Source: Pseudomonadales bacterium
GTDB lineage: Bacteria > Pseudomonadota > Gammaproteobacteria > Pseudomonadales > Azotimanducaceae
Assembly (NCBI GenBank): GCA_022825925.1
Contig: JAJDVW010000154.1
Coordinates: forward strand, 1 to 57,886
Direction: 5' to 3'
Length of the DNA stretch: 57,886 nucleotides
This document shows, one piece after another, positions 17,005 to 25,989 of this stretch. Below the pieces are notes generated by a model. The model was not told the DNA's origin. It ran no database searches and saw only the letters and a list, made by a program, of their open reading frames with translations. Position 1 is the stretch's first letter. Every line of letters begins with the position of its first letter. The translations under genes and the position numbers were made by a program.

Positions 17005-17552
17005 CCCTGGACGCCCGGCCGCCGAGCACGCGCACTCGACGGGAAGAGATCAACGTTCTGTAAGTGAAATATAATATCAATCAATGTGTTAAAACGCGTC
17101 CGCATGGCGGGCGCGTGGCTTCTCGGGGTATCCTGCCAGCGGGCACGCCGAGCACGCGTTAAGTCACTGCACTAGGGCTCCTCGGCCCCCGCCCCGGTTG
17201 CGGGGCCGCGTTCGCGCACGTCAAAGGCGGCGTGCATCGTTCTCACCTCGGCTTCCCCAGACCGAATCCCCGGACCGGTACAACGCCCGCTGGGCTGCGC
17301 CAAATCCGCGCCTGACGCTTGCACCCGGTGCGCACCGCCGGACGACCTGCGCTCGCCCGCGTTTTCTGTTATTCCCCAGGAAAGGTCTGCTATTGTAGTG
17401 CGCGCACTACTTGGCTTCGCGGGAATGGCCTGTCCGGTCGACGGATGCGCCTGCGCGAAGAGCGCGCCCGTGGGTCCGTTGGGCGCTTTGTCAGAGACAC
17501 GGCGCCGGGTAGCGCATGTCTGGAATAAAGGATGATGGTTGGGAGAGAACCA
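17005..17552. other. Gene-poor 548-base gap before parB
   Basis: No convincing gene is visible. The gap opens with an AT-rich stretch (17062-17095) holding TATAAT at 17070-17075 and a perfect IHF-consensus sequence at 17079-17091 (AATCAATGTGTTA). Further right are a GC hairpin (CCCCGC/GCGGGG, 17187-17205) and a 16-bp perfect palindrome at 17395-17410. The last 150 bases lead into the ParB-like gene. Short reading frames here have no family similarity that I can see. Confidence 0.5.
17395..17410. promoter_or_regulatory. 16-bp perfect palindrome upstream of parB
   Basis: GTAGTGCGCGCACTAC is identical to its own reverse complement. It lies about 140 bases before the ParB-like gene. ParB proteins bind palindromic parS sites of this length, so it may be the cognate centromere or an operator, although the sequence is unlike the chromosomal parS consensus. 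Confidence 0.4.
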
Positions 17553-18656
17553 ATGACGGACGAGAGTCCCTTAGACGAGCGGAGCCGTGCTGAACTGGTG
17601 CGGGTCGAGGCCTTCGATCCCGCGCTGGTACGGCCCTGGCGATTCCACAACCGGGCCCGGTCGGGGATGGACGATATCTCGCTCGACGCCCTCGCGAACT
17701 CCATCAAGCGGGACGGTCAGCAGCAGCTTGGCCTGGCGCGTCGACTGCCGGCGGTCGACACGCACGCCGTCGAAGTGATCTTCGGTGTCCGGCGCCTGGA
17801 GGCCTGTCGTCGTGCGGGCGTTCCCTGGCGCGCCGAAGTCCGCGAAGCCTCGTTCTCGGACGCGGAGTGCGCGGCGGCGATGCATGGGGAAAACGCCTGG
17901 TCGGAGGGCGTATCGCCCCTCGAGAACGCCGTGCAGTGGAAGGCCATGCTGGACGCGCGCGTCTTCGCGAGCCAGACCGCACTGGCGCGGGAGCTGGGCT
18001 GTCATCGCGCCACCGTTTCGCGCGCCGTGCGTACGGCCGCGTCCCTGTTCGCGGAGGATTGGCTGGGTCGATTGGTCAGGCCGGTAATGCACGAGTTCAC
18101 GGGCCGCGCCGCCGATCGCCTGGCGGACGCGTACGCGGAGGGGACACGTGGACACGTGGCTCGTCGGCGCGCCGCGCAGTTGGAGCCGGGATCGGTAGGG
18201 GCCGACCGACTGTACGACCTGCTGTTCCGCGAAGCGCGGGAAGAGGTCCCGCGCGAAACCGTCTTCGTGCGGCGCAAGGGCCGGGCGGGCGGCGGCGTCG
18301 TGGCGGCGAAGATCGAGCGCGACCAGGCGGGCAGCTTCTGGATCCGGGTACGCGCCCACGAGCAGACGCCGGCCGAGTTGGCGGAACTGGCGGAACAGAT
18401 TGAAGCGATTCTGGCAAGCGAGATGGGATCCGCGTCGGGCGTGCGGCTCGGGCGCCGGCTGGTGGCGTCACTGTCATCCAGGGAGGCGCGGGAGGCCGAC
18501 CGGGCGTGGCTGGAGGGGTGCGTCTGGTCGGCCGCACGGGCGAGTGGACTCGAGTGGGACCGCCTGCGATGCGCCGCGGTGGCGGAGATCCTGGGTGCTC
18601 AACGAGAGGGTTGGGAGCGGGCGGTCGCGCGTGCCCTGGCGGACGACGGTGGATAG
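17553..18656 (+). CDS. ParB/RepB/Spo0J-family partition-like protein (orphan)
   Basis: A 367-residue DNA-binding protein. The N-terminal ParB domain (about 15-115) shows IKRDGQQQLGLARRLP, VEVIFGVRRLEACRRAG and the region HGENAWSEGVSPLENAVQ, equivalent to the CTP-binding and ENIQR-like motifs of ParB proteins. A helix-turn-helix follows in QTALARELGCHRATVSRAVR (about 137-156). The C-terminal half is charged and helical and may dimerise. The ATG at 17553 is preceded by GGGAG; an ATG at 17532 would add seven residues. No parA is adjacent, unlike normal partition operons; this argues for a plasmid- or element-derived remnant, or a nucleoid-occlusion/regulatory ParB relative. Its position near a tRNA gene and between AT-rich gaps fits horizontal acquisition. 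Confidence 0.75.
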   Translation: MTDESPLDERSRAELVRVEAFDPALVRPWRFHNRARSGMDDISLDALANSIKRDGQQQLGLARRLPAVDTHAVEVIFGVRRLEACRRAGVPWRAEVREASFSDAECAAAMHGENAWSEGVSPLENAVQWKAMLDARVFASQTALARELGCHRATVSRAVRTAASLFAEDWLGRLVRPVMHEFTGRAADRLADAYAEGTRGHVARRRAAQLEPGSVGADRLYDLLFREAREEVPRETVFVRRKGRAGGGVVAAKIERDQAGSFWIRVRAHEQTPAELAELAEQIEAILASEMGSASGVRLGRRLVASLSSREAREADRAWLEGCVWSAARASGLEWDRLRCAAVAEILGAQREGWERAVARALADDGG

Positions 18657-18994
18657 ACTCTCCCGTGTCGCGCGCGCGCGACATGTGGTTGAGTTTTATA
18701 ATAAATACATTCATTTGGATGCTATTTTTGAAGTGATTTAGGAGCCACATGCGTGCCGCCGACCGGAACCTGCCGCGCCGCCACTACGCGCTTCCGTTCC
18801 GCGGCATCGACCGCCGGCGTGTTCGTCCGGCAGGTAGCGATGGCGTTCGCTCAGCTTGACTGGGCCCCGAGTTACGTTTCGAAGATCTCGAACGCGCGCT
18901 CCGATGGAGGATCTGGAGCGCCTCTACGCCGAGCTGGCGGTGCCGAGTCGGGAGTCGGTGCGACAGCCGATCGCCGACTATCCGGGAAATCTGG
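18657..18994. other. Gap between parB and tRNA-Ala with AT-rich core
   Basis: The first 90 bases are AT-rich (18690-18740, TATAAT at 18697-18702) and are bracketed by an inverted repeat, CATGTGG (18682-18688) and CCACATG (18745-18751). The remaining 240 bases are GC-rich. No gene is supported; a short plus-strand reading that continues through the tRNA gene is a tRNA artefact. No integrase or attachment-site duplication was found. Confidence 0.45.
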
Positions 18995-19070
18995 TGGTGG
19001 AGCCGGGGGGGATCGAACCCCCGACCTCGACATTGCGAACGTCGCGCTCTCCCGGCTGAGCTACGGCCCC
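18995..19070 (-). tRNA. tRNA-Ala, anticodon CGC
   Basis: A complete 76-nt cloverleaf on the minus strand. The acceptor stem GGGGCCG pairs with CGGCTCC (one G-U), the D arm is GCTC-AGCCGGGA-GAGC, the anticodon stem CGACG/TGTCG carries the loop TTCGCAA with anticodon CGC (alanine codon GCG), and the T arm is GGGGG-TTCGATC-CCCCC. The 3' CCA is encoded. It reads the GCG codon that is frequent in this GC-rich sequence. Confidence 0.95.
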
Positions 19071-19180
19071 ACGGGGGCCTATTATCGGTCACCGGACCGG
19101 TTTCCCTCAACATCCGCGCCGGCCCTGTCACCGACGCGCACGTTCGGGGCATACTCGCCCTGGAGTCTTCGGAGGGAAAC

Positions 19181-20782
19181 ATGGCGGCGGAACCGGCCGA
19201 TGTCCTGATCGTGGGCGCCGGGGCGTCCGGCGCAGCGGTCGCGTGGAGCCTCGCGGAGACGCGCATGCGGATCGTGTGTCTCGAACAGGGTGGCTGGATG
19301 AACCCGGCGGAGTACCCGAGTTCGGGGCGGGACTGGGAGGCGCGCGGCTTCGGCGACTTCAGCATCAGCCCGAACCGCCGGCGCCGTGTCACGGACTACC
19401 CGGTCAACGACGACGAATCCCCCATCTCCGTCGCCAATTTCAACGCCGTCGGCGGGAGCACGATCCTGTATGCCGGGCACTTCCCCCGCTTCCATCCTTC
19501 GGACTTCCGGGTCCGCAGCCTCGACGGCGTCGCCGACGACTGGCCGATCGACTTCGACACGCTCGCGCCGTACTACGCCGAGAACGACCGGATGATGGGG
19601 GTTTCCGGCCTTGCGGGCGATCCCGCCAATCCGCCGCACGATCCGCCCATGCCGCCGCTGCCCCTCGGCAAGTCGGGCCAGGCGCTCGGCAAGGGGTTCA
19701 ACCGGCTCGGCTGGCACTGGTGGCCGTCCGATACCGCGATCGCGACGGAGCCCTATGACGGCCGGGACCAGTGCCTGAACCTCGGCGCCTGCTCGACGGG
19801 TTGCGCCCAGGGCGCGAAAGCGAGCACGGACATCACCTACTGGCCCCACGCCCTGCGCGCCGGGGTCGAGGTGCGCACGCGCTGCCGGGTCCGCGAGATC
19901 ACCGTGGACGATCGCGACCGGGCCACCGGCGTCATCTACCACGACGCCGACGGCGTCGAGCACGAGCAGCGGGCGCACGTCGTGGTCCTCGCCTGCAACG
20001 GGGTCGGGACGCCGAGGCTGCTGCTGAACTCTTCGTCCAGCCGCTTCCCGGACGGCTTGGCGAACCGCAGTGGGCTGGTTGGCCGGAACCTCATGTTCCA
20101 CCCGTACGCCGCCATCTACGGCGTGTTCGAGGAACCGATGGACGGCTACCGGGGACCCGGCCTGTGCATCTGGAGCCAGGAGTTCTACGAGACCGACGCG
20201 GAGCGGGGTTTCGTGCGCGGCTACACCTTCGAGTGCGGCCGCGGGCGCGGGCCGGTGGCGACCGCCATGAACGGCATGATGTCCCGGCGGATCCCGTTCG
20301 GCCCGGACCACCATCGGGCCTATCGCGCCATGTTCAATCGCATGGCCGGGATGGTCGGCATCTGCGAAGACCTCCCGGAAGAACACAACACCGTGACCCT
20401 CGACCCCGAACTCACCGACCCGGACGGCATCCCCGCGCCGAAGGTCACGTACCGCCTGTCCGAGAACAGCCGGCGCATGCTCGACCACGCCGTCGCCCGC
20501 GGCACCGAGGTGCTCCGCGCGGCGGGCGCGGTCGACATCCTGACCACGGCGCCGATCCCGCAGGGCGGCTGGCACCTGATGGGCACGGCGCGCATGGGCA
20601 CGGACCCGGAGACTTCCGTCGTCAACGAGTGGGGACGGTCGCACGACGTCAGGAACCTCTTCATCGTCGACGGCAGCCTGTTCGTTACCTGCGCCGGCGT
20701 GAACCCGACGCGCACCATCCAGGCGCTCGCGCTCTACGTCGCCGACTCGATGAAGCAGCGCCTGGCCAACCTGTTCGACTGA
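19181..20782 (+). CDS. GMC-family FAD-dependent oxidoreductase
   Basis: A 533-residue flavoenzyme of the glucose-methanol-choline family, probably acting on a sugar or alcohol. The FAD motif is VLIVGAGASGAAVAWSLAE near the N-terminus, followed by the GMC signature region NAVGGSTILYAGHFPR. A cysteine-containing segment (CLNLGACSTGCAQGAK) and the C-terminal GMC domain (GGWHLMGTARMG; NLFIVDGSLFVTCAGVNPT) resemble the large subunits of membrane-bound gluconate and sorbitol dehydrogenases. GGAGGG precedes the ATG. The small protein encoded 8 bases downstream is of the gluconate dehydrogenase subunit 3 type, which supports this subgroup. No cytochrome subunit is adjacent, so the electron acceptor is unknown. 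Confidence 0.85.
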   Translation: MAAEPADVLIVGAGASGAAVAWSLAETRMRIVCLEQGGWMNPAEYPSSGRDWEARGFGDFSISPNRRRRVTDYPVNDDESPISVANFNAVGGSTILYAGHFPRFHPSDFRVRSLDGVADDWPIDFDTLAPYYAENDRMMGVSGLAGDPANPPHDPPMPPLPLGKSGQALGKGFNRLGWHWWPSDTAIATEPYDGRDQCLNLGACSTGCAQGAKASTDITYWPHALRAGVEVRTRCRVREITVDDRDRATGVIYHDADGVEHEQRAHVVVLACNGVGTPRLLLNSSSSRFPDGLANRSGLVGRNLMFHPYAAIYGVFEEPMDGYRGPGLCIWSQEFYETDAERGFVRGYTFECGRGRGPVATAMNGMMSRRIPFGPDHHRAYRAMFNRMAGMVGICEDLPEEHNTVTLDPELTDPDGIPAPKVTYRLSENSRRMLDHAVARGTEVLRAAGAVDILTTAPIPQGGWHLMGTARMGTDPETSVVNEWGRSHDVRNLFIVDGSLFVTCAGVNPTRTIQALALYVADSMKQRLANLFD

Positions 20783-20790
20783 GCGACACC

Positions 20791-21258
20791 ATGAGCGACG
20801 ACTTCATCATGAGCGACCGCGGACTCTCGGGGGCCGAGCGCGCGCTGCTGCGGTCGTTCGCGGGCGCCGTGATTCCGCCGGGTCCGGAACACGGTATCCC
20901 GGGGGCGGACGACGAGGCCATCACCGCGGACATCGTGGCCAGCGCGGAGGGCGGTACGGAGGAGGTGGCCGAAGCGCTTGCGGCACTGGACGCGCTGTCG
21001 AGGAGCAGCCGTGGCGACGGCTTCGATATGGTGGACGAAGGCGCCCGGGTGGCCGTTGCGACGGCGTTCCGGGACTCCCACCGCGCGCTGGCCGCCCGCC
21101 TCGTCGGGATCGTGGCGCAGTGCTACTACCGCGACGAGCGCGTCATGGCCTCCCTCGGCATGGAGCCCCGGCCGCCCTACCCGGACGGGTTCGAGCTGGA
21201 GCAGGGCGACTGGTCGCTGCTCGACCCGGTCCGCGCGAGGGAGCGTCTGTACCGGTGA
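20791..21258 (+). CDS. Gluconate 2-dehydrogenase subunit 3-like protein
   Basis: A 155-residue partner protein. The start pattern LSGAERALLRSFAGAVIPPG and the later YYRDERVMASLGMEPRPPYPDGFE are typical for the small (subunit 3) component that accompanies GMC-type dehydrogenases and assists maturation or export of the large subunit. Many family members have a Tat signal; none is visible here, so this complex may stay in the cytoplasm. The gene begins 8 bases after the GMC stop codon without a strong ribosome site, which points to coupled translation. Confidence 0.7.
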   Translation: MSDDFIMSDRGLSGAERALLRSFAGAVIPPGPEHGIPGADDEAITADIVASAEGGTEEVAEALAALDALSRSSRGDGFDMVDEGARVAVATAFRDSHRALAARLVGIVAQCYYRDERVMASLGMEPRPPYPDGFELEQGDWSLLDPVRARERLYR

Positions 21259-21311
21259 AGCGACTCCGGGGCGGTGCTTCACTACCCCGACGGCATCGCG
21301 GCGTCCCGACG

Positions 21312-24300
21312 TCAGCCTGCCGCCACTGGCTCCACGGGTTCCCGCCGCGCGAAACGAGCCCGCACCTGCCGGATGCCGCTCTTCATCTGCTCGGGCACGG
21401 CCAGCATCGCCGGCGTCGCCACCAGCGTCAGCAGCGTCGCGAAACTGAGTCCCGACACGATCGCCTGGGAGGTCTGGATCCAGAATCCGGACACCTGGCT
21501 CCCGTAGACGATGTCGCGGTTGATGAAGTCGATGGAGAAGTTCGTCGCGAGCGGCAGGAGCCCGAACACGGTGGTCACCGTGGTGAGCAGCACCGGACGC
21601 AGGCGCTGCGCCCCCGTGCGCGCGATCAGTTGGAGGTAGTGGATGTCCGGGTGTTCGCGGCGCAGGTGGTTGTAGGTGTCGATCAGCACGATGTTGTTGT
21701 TCACGACGATGCCGGCGAGCGCCACGACGCCGATGCCGGTCATGATGGCGCTGAAGGGCATCTGCGTGACGAGCAAGCCGAGCAGGACGCCGGCCGTGGA
21801 CATCACGACGGCGACGAGAATGAGCGTGCTCTGGTAGAAGCTGTTGAACTGCGTGACGAGCAGCATGAACATCAGGATGAGGGACAGGACGAAGGCGACC
21901 CCGACGAATGCGATCGACTGCGCCTGTTCCTCGTTCGCCCCGCGGAACTGGACCTCCACCCGCGGGTCGAAGGCCTGCGCCTCGATCCAGGCCTCGATCT
22001 CCCGCACCTTGTCGTCGGCGAGCACCCCCGGGGCGACTTCCGCGCGGATGAACTCGACGATGTCGCCGTCGATGCGCTGGATGGTGTCCACGTTCGGCAC
22101 GGGCGTGCGCGTGACGAAGTTGGAGATCGGCACTTGGCCGGTCGGCGTCGCGATCTTCAGTTCGTCGAGGGCCGCGACCCCCCGGGCGTCGTCCGGGTAG
22201 CGGATGCGGATGTCGACCGGTTCGTCCGCGTTGTCCGGACGGTACTCGGCGATCTTCACCCCGGCGGTCACGAGCTGTACCGCGAGGCCGACCAGGGACA
22301 CGTCGGCGCCGTAGAGCGCGGCTTGGGCGCGGTCGACGTCGATCTTCCACTCGACCCCCGGCAGGGAGCGGGTGTCCTCGATGTCCCGGAGCCCGGCGAC
22401 GCGGGTGTCCATGAAGTCCCGCACGCGGCCGATCACCGGCTGGATGTCCTCCCTGTCGACGGCCGAAAACTGGATCTGCAGCGACTTGCCGATGGGCGGC
22501 CCCATCTCCTCCTTCTGCACCTCGACATAGATGCCTGCGAGGTCGGAGGTGCGCTCGCGGATGAGCTCGAGGATCTCGACGCCGGTCATGGCGCGATCGT
22601 CTTGGTCGTGGAGCTCCGCCATGACCGTCCCGATGATGTCCTTCGCGGACGACCCGCCCATGAACCCGGCGTCGCCGCCGGGGAGGCGGGTCCAGGTATT
22701 CACGTCCTTGATGCCCGGAATGGCGAGGATCCGGTCCTCCACCTCGCGCACGAGAACGTCGATCTCGTCGGTCGCGAGGTTGCCCCGCGCGCGGACGCTG
22801 ATCCGCCCGTAGGCGGGGTCCGTGCCGGTGAAGAAGGTCATGCCCCGACCGAAGTTGCCGTACGCCCAGAACGTCGTGGCGAGGACCGTGAAGACGATCA
22901 GGATCGTGACCAGCGAGTGATGGCTCGCGAACATCAGCAGGCGCGCGTACCAGCCGGTGAAGCCGCCGAGGGTCGTCGGGTCGCCGCTCTCGAGTTCCGC
23001 GAGGGTACGGCGCTGCCGCGCGTCCCGCGCGCTCAGCTTGCCGAAGCGCGACCCGATGGTGGGACAGAACACCAGTGCGTAGAGCAGCGAGCCGGACAGG
23101 ACGGTGAACACGGTCACGGGCAGGTAGCTCATGAACTTGCCGGACACGCCCGGCCAAAACATGAGCGGCAGGAACGCGGCGAGGGTGGTCGCGATGGACG
23201 CCGTCACCGGCCAGAACATGCGTTTCGCGGCAAGGGTGAAGGCGGCCCGGTTGTCGAACCCCTCGACCATCTTCCGGTCCGCGTACTCGGTCACGACGAT
23301 GGCGCCGTCGATCAGCATGCCGAGTCCGAGCAGCATGCCGAACATCACCATGAAGTTGAACGTGTAGTCGAACAGGTAGATGAAGATCAGCGCGAACAGG
23401 AACGAGATGGGGATGCCCATCCCGACGATGAGGCCGCTGCGCAGGCCCATGGCGGCCACCACCAGCGTCATGACGAGCGCCAGCGCCGTGACGATGTTGC
23501 CTTCGAGCTCGGTGACCTGCTGCAGGGCCCGCGGCGAGGCGTCCTGCGTGTAGAAGAGCGTCACGCGGTTCGGCAGGTTCGGTTCGTGCCTGGCGACCGC
23601 GGCCTTCACCCGGGCGATGGTGTCGATGATGTTGGAGTTCGCCCGCTTGATGATGTCCATCGAGATCGTGCGCTGCCCGTTCACGCGGGCGTGGCTCTCG
23701 CGGTCCTTGAACGTCCGGCGCACGGTCGCGACATCGGCCACCGTGACGACCGTGTCGCCGTCGCTCAGCACCGGCAGGTCGAGGAGGTCCCGTCCCCGTT
23801 CGATGACGCTCGGCACCTTGACGGACATGCGGCCCCGGCCCGTGTCGAGGCTGCCGGCCGGGATCAGCCGGTTGTTGCGCATCACGGTGCCGATGAGCTG
23901 CTCGTTCGTCAGGCCGTAGGCCTCGAGCTTGGCCGGTTCGACGACGATCTCGAGCACTTCCTCCCGGTGGCCGTAGAGGCGGGCCTCGAGGATGTCGGGA
24001 ATCGTCTCGATCTCGTCCTGCAGCACCTTGGCGTGGTCGAACAGCATGCGCTCCGGCACGTCGTCGCCGACCAGGTTGATCTGGATGATCGGGAAGTCGT
24101 CGGTGCTCTGCTCGGAGATGATGGGCTCTTCCGCCGTGGTCGGCATCTCCGGCTTCGCGCGGTCGACGGCCTCGCGCACGTCGGCGAGCGCGATGTCGAG
24201 GTCGTAGTCGGCGTCGAACTCCACCGTCACGGTGGCCACGCCCTCGGAGGCGAAGGCGTTGACTTCCTCGACCCCCTCCACGGTGCGGAGCTCGATCTCC

Positions 24301-24506
24301 ATCGGCTTGACGAGCAACCGCGCGCCGTCCTCCGGAGAGATCCCCTCATGGACGATCGTGATGGCGAAGAAGGGGACCTCGACCCGCGGCTCGGCCTCGA
24401 TGGGAATGGCGCAGCGCGCCACGGAGCCGGCGAGCACGACGGCGAACAGGAGCAGCAGCGTGGTGCGGGTGCGGCTGACGGCCGCGTCGACGAGAACGTT
24501 GTTCAC
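21312..24506 (-). CDS. RND-family efflux transporter, inner membrane permease
   Basis: A 1064-residue proton-driven pump of the AcrB/MexF type. It has an N-terminal membrane helix, two large periplasmic loops, and two blocks of membrane helices; recognisable motifs are YLFDYTFNFMVMFGMLLGLG and MLIDGAIVVTEYADRKMVEG in the first block and VALAGIVVNNNIVLIDTY in the second. Only one aspartate (LIDG) stands where AcrB has two, as in some other RND branches. The substrate is unknown; hydrophobic toxicants or metals are possible. The ATG at 24506 overlaps the end of the adaptor gene by 4 bases, so both are in one operon. No outer-membrane channel gene follows. Confidence 0.88.
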   Translation of the reverse strand: MNNVLVDAAVSRTRTTLLLLFAVVLAGSVARCAIPIEAEPRVEVPFFAITIVHEGISPEDGARLLVKPMEIELRTVEGVEEVNAFASEGVATVTVEFDADYDLDIALADVREAVDRAKPEMPTTAEEPIISEQSTDDFPIIQINLVGDDVPERMLFDHAKVLQDEIETIPDILEARLYGHREEVLEIVVEPAKLEAYGLTNEQLIGTVMRNNRLIPAGSLDTGRGRMSVKVPSVIERGRDLLDLPVLSDGDTVVTVADVATVRRTFKDRESHARVNGQRTISMDIIKRANSNIIDTIARVKAAVARHEPNLPNRVTLFYTQDASPRALQQVTELEGNIVTALALVMTLVVAAMGLRSGLIVGMGIPISFLFALIFIYLFDYTFNFMVMFGMLLGLGMLIDGAIVVTEYADRKMVEGFDNRAAFTLAAKRMFWPVTASIATTLAAFLPLMFWPGVSGKFMSYLPVTVFTVLSGSLLYALVFCPTIGSRFGKLSARDARQRRTLAELESGDPTTLGGFTGWYARLLMFASHHSLVTILIVFTVLATTFWAYGNFGRGMTFFTGTDPAYGRISVRARGNLATDEIDVLVREVEDRILAIPGIKDVNTWTRLPGGDAGFMGGSSAKDIIGTVMAELHDQDDRAMTGVEILELIRERTSDLAGIYVEVQKEEMGPPIGKSLQIQFSAVDREDIQPVIGRVRDFMDTRVAGLRDIEDTRSLPGVEWKIDVDRAQAALYGADVSLVGLAVQLVTAGVKIAEYRPDNADEPVDIRIRYPDDARGVAALDELKIATPTGQVPISNFVTRTPVPNVDTIQRIDGDIVEFIRAEVAPGVLADDKVREIEAWIEAQAFDPRVEVQFRGANEEQAQSIAFVGVAFVLSLILMFMLLVTQFNSFYQSTLILVAVVMSTAGVLLGLLVTQMPFSAIMTGIGVVALAGIVVNNNIVLIDTYNHLRREHPDIHYLQLIARTGAQRLRPVLLTTVTTVFGLLPLATNFSIDFINRDIVYGSQVSGFWIQTSQAIVSGLSFATLLTLVATPAMLAVPEQMKSGIRQVRARFARREPVEPVAAG

Positions 24507-25864
24507 GAGGCGTGGACGGGCCGCGTGCGCGCCGGCGCGTCGGCGCCGAGACCGGGCGGCCTCGCCGGCGGGATGGCCGACGGGATGGCCGGCGGGATGG
24601 CGGCGGGCGACTCGCCGCCGGGCTCGAGCTGGCTCGCGCTGCCCGAAGACGCGGCGGCGTCCTCCTGCCGTCCCGGTATGGCGGGTAGCGGCTCGGGGTC
24701 GGCTGACCTAGCCCCGTCCGGCCGGACGGTAGCGGCGAAGGCACGGAGGTCGTCGCGCGTGCCCGGCGGTGCCCGGGTGGGCTCGAAGTCGACATCGACC
24801 CGCTCGCCCGGAACGACGAACTCGTGGCCCACGGTGATGAGCGTGGCGACGTCCGGGAGTCCCGTGATCCAGACGCCCTCGGCGTCGTCGCGGAGGATGG
24901 TCACCCGGTTGAACTCGACACGGTTGTCGGCGTCCAGCGTCCGCACGCCCACCGCGCCCGCGTCGTCGAGGCCGAACAACGCCGGGCTCACGTGATGTGC
25001 CGGGGCGGTTTCCGCGGCGATGAGGAGGTCGGTGGTGATGCCGCTGCGCAGGGCGTAGTCCGGGTTGGGGACTTCGACCTCCACGCGGTAGGTCCGCGTG
25101 GCCGGATCGGCCTGCTGTCCTATGAAGCCGATGGCGCCGGTGAGCCGCTCGCCGGTCGCGAGTTCTCCGAACGCCTGCTCTCCCACGCGGATGCGGGCGA
25201 TGTCCTTCTCCATGAGCTGCCCGACGAGCAGCATCGGGTCGAGATCGACCAGCGTCACGCAGCCGGCGCCGGGCTGCACGTAATCCCCGACCTCCACGTG
25301 CGTGACCTCGACGACACCGTCGAAGGGGGCGCGCACGCGGGTGCGGGCGATGTCCAGTTCGGTCGACTTCAGCCGCGCGCTGGAGGCGGCGAGCCGGGCG
25401 CGGGCGGTGGCGATCGCGGTTTCGGACTGGAGGCCCTCGGCCTGCAGCCGCTGGCTGCCGCGATACTCGATGTACGCCTGCCGTACGGCCGCCTGCGCTT
25501 CCGCCAGGCGCGCCCCGCGGTCGTCCATCGAGAGGCGGCACAGCACGTCCCCGGTGGCCACGCGGTCGCCGAGTTCCACCGGACGGTCCACGACGCGCCC
25601 CACGGTCTCCGCCCGGACGTCGACGGTGCGCTTGTTCTCGGTACGCCCGCGGACCCGGGCGTACGCGGTCTGTTGCACCGCGGTGGTGACGCGGGCGCGC
25701 ACGCGGGACGGCGCGCGGTCTTCGACGGCCGCGGCCGCGCGCTCGTTGCGTTCGTCGATGGTGAGCTGGGTGGACTCGTCCGGCCCGGCGCCGAACTGTC
25801 CCGAGGCGAGCCAGACCACGGTCGCGACCGCGATGGCGATGGCGGTAATGTACGGCTTGCGCAT
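24503..25864 (-). CDS. RND efflux periplasmic adaptor (membrane fusion protein)
   Basis: A 453-residue adaptor that links the RND pump to an outer membrane channel. It has an N-terminal signal anchor (ITAIAIAVATVVWLASG), lipoyl/barrel-sandwich halves (RAETVGRVVDRPVELGDRV and RVRAPFDGVVEVTHVEVGDY), a helical hairpin between them (about 120-165), and a beta-barrel domain. The C-terminal 75 residues are unusual: a proline/alanine-rich low-complexity tail (about 385-453) with PPAIPSAIPPARPPG, encoded by a 12-bp DNA repeat. The gene is first in the operon, with a palindromic operator candidate 60 bases upstream. Confidence 0.85.
   Translation of the reverse strand: MRKPYITAIAIAVATVVWLASGQFGAGPDESTQLTIDERNERAAAAVEDRAPSRVRARVTTAVQQTAYARVRGRTENKRTVDVRAETVGRVVDRPVELGDRVATGDVLCRLSMDDRGARLAEAQAAVRQAYIEYRGSQRLQAEGLQSETAIATARARLAASSARLKSTELDIARTRVRAPFDGVVEVTHVEVGDYVQPGAGCVTLVDLDPMLLVGQLMEKDIARIRVGEQAFGELATGERLTGAIGFIGQQADPATRTYRVEVEVPNPDYALRSGITTDLLIAAETAPAHHVSPALFGLDDAGAVGVRTLDADNRVEFNRVTILRDDAEGVWITGLPDVATLITVGHEFVVPGERVDVDFEPTRAPPGTRDDLRAFAATVRPDGARSADPEPLPAIPGRQEDAAASSGSASQLEPGGESPAAIPPAIPSAIPPARPPGLGADAPARTRPVHAS
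24569..24604. repeat. Three copies of a 12-bp tandem repeat inside the adaptor gene
   Basis: CGGGATGGCCGR is repeated at 24569, 24581 and (ending imperfectly) 24593. It encodes the Ile-Pro-rich repeats at the C-terminus of the RND adaptor. Because the unit is a multiple of three, slippage would change protein length without breaking the frame. Confidence 0.7.
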
Positions 25865-25923
25865 CAGGCGGTCAGGGGCCGACGGCCGGCAGCGTAGCGG
25901 CGACTTGTACCGAAAGGCATGTC

Positions 25924-25938
25924 GTTACGAAACGTAAC
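25924..25938. promoter_or_regulatory. Operator-like palindrome upstream of the RND operon
   Basis: GTTACG-AAA-CGTAAC is a perfect inverted repeat 60 bases before the adaptor start. On the minus strand it overlaps TTTCGT, which with a 17-nt spacer and TACAAG forms a plausible promoter. Such an arrangement fits a TetR- or MarR-type repressor site. No regulator gene is adjacent. Confidence 0.5.
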
Positions 25939-25989
25939 ACGGATCGCGCGCGACGGCCACCGTCCGGGAGGGCGGCGCGGCGTGATCGT

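Noticed and set aside
17198..17398. Short plus-strand open frame in the gap before parB
   Set aside because: No ribosome site, no similarity, and arginine/proline-rich composition as in random GC-rich DNA.
18856..19059. Small plus-strand open frame with VEPGGIEPPTST
   Set aside because: This peptide is the well-known false translation of the antisense strand of a tRNA gene (T arm and anticodon region).
21120..24995. 1291-codon plus-strand open frame opposite the RND permease
   Set aside because: Histidine/aspartate/arginine-rich composition typical of antisense reading of GC-rich coding DNA; the minus-strand RND gene is unambiguous.
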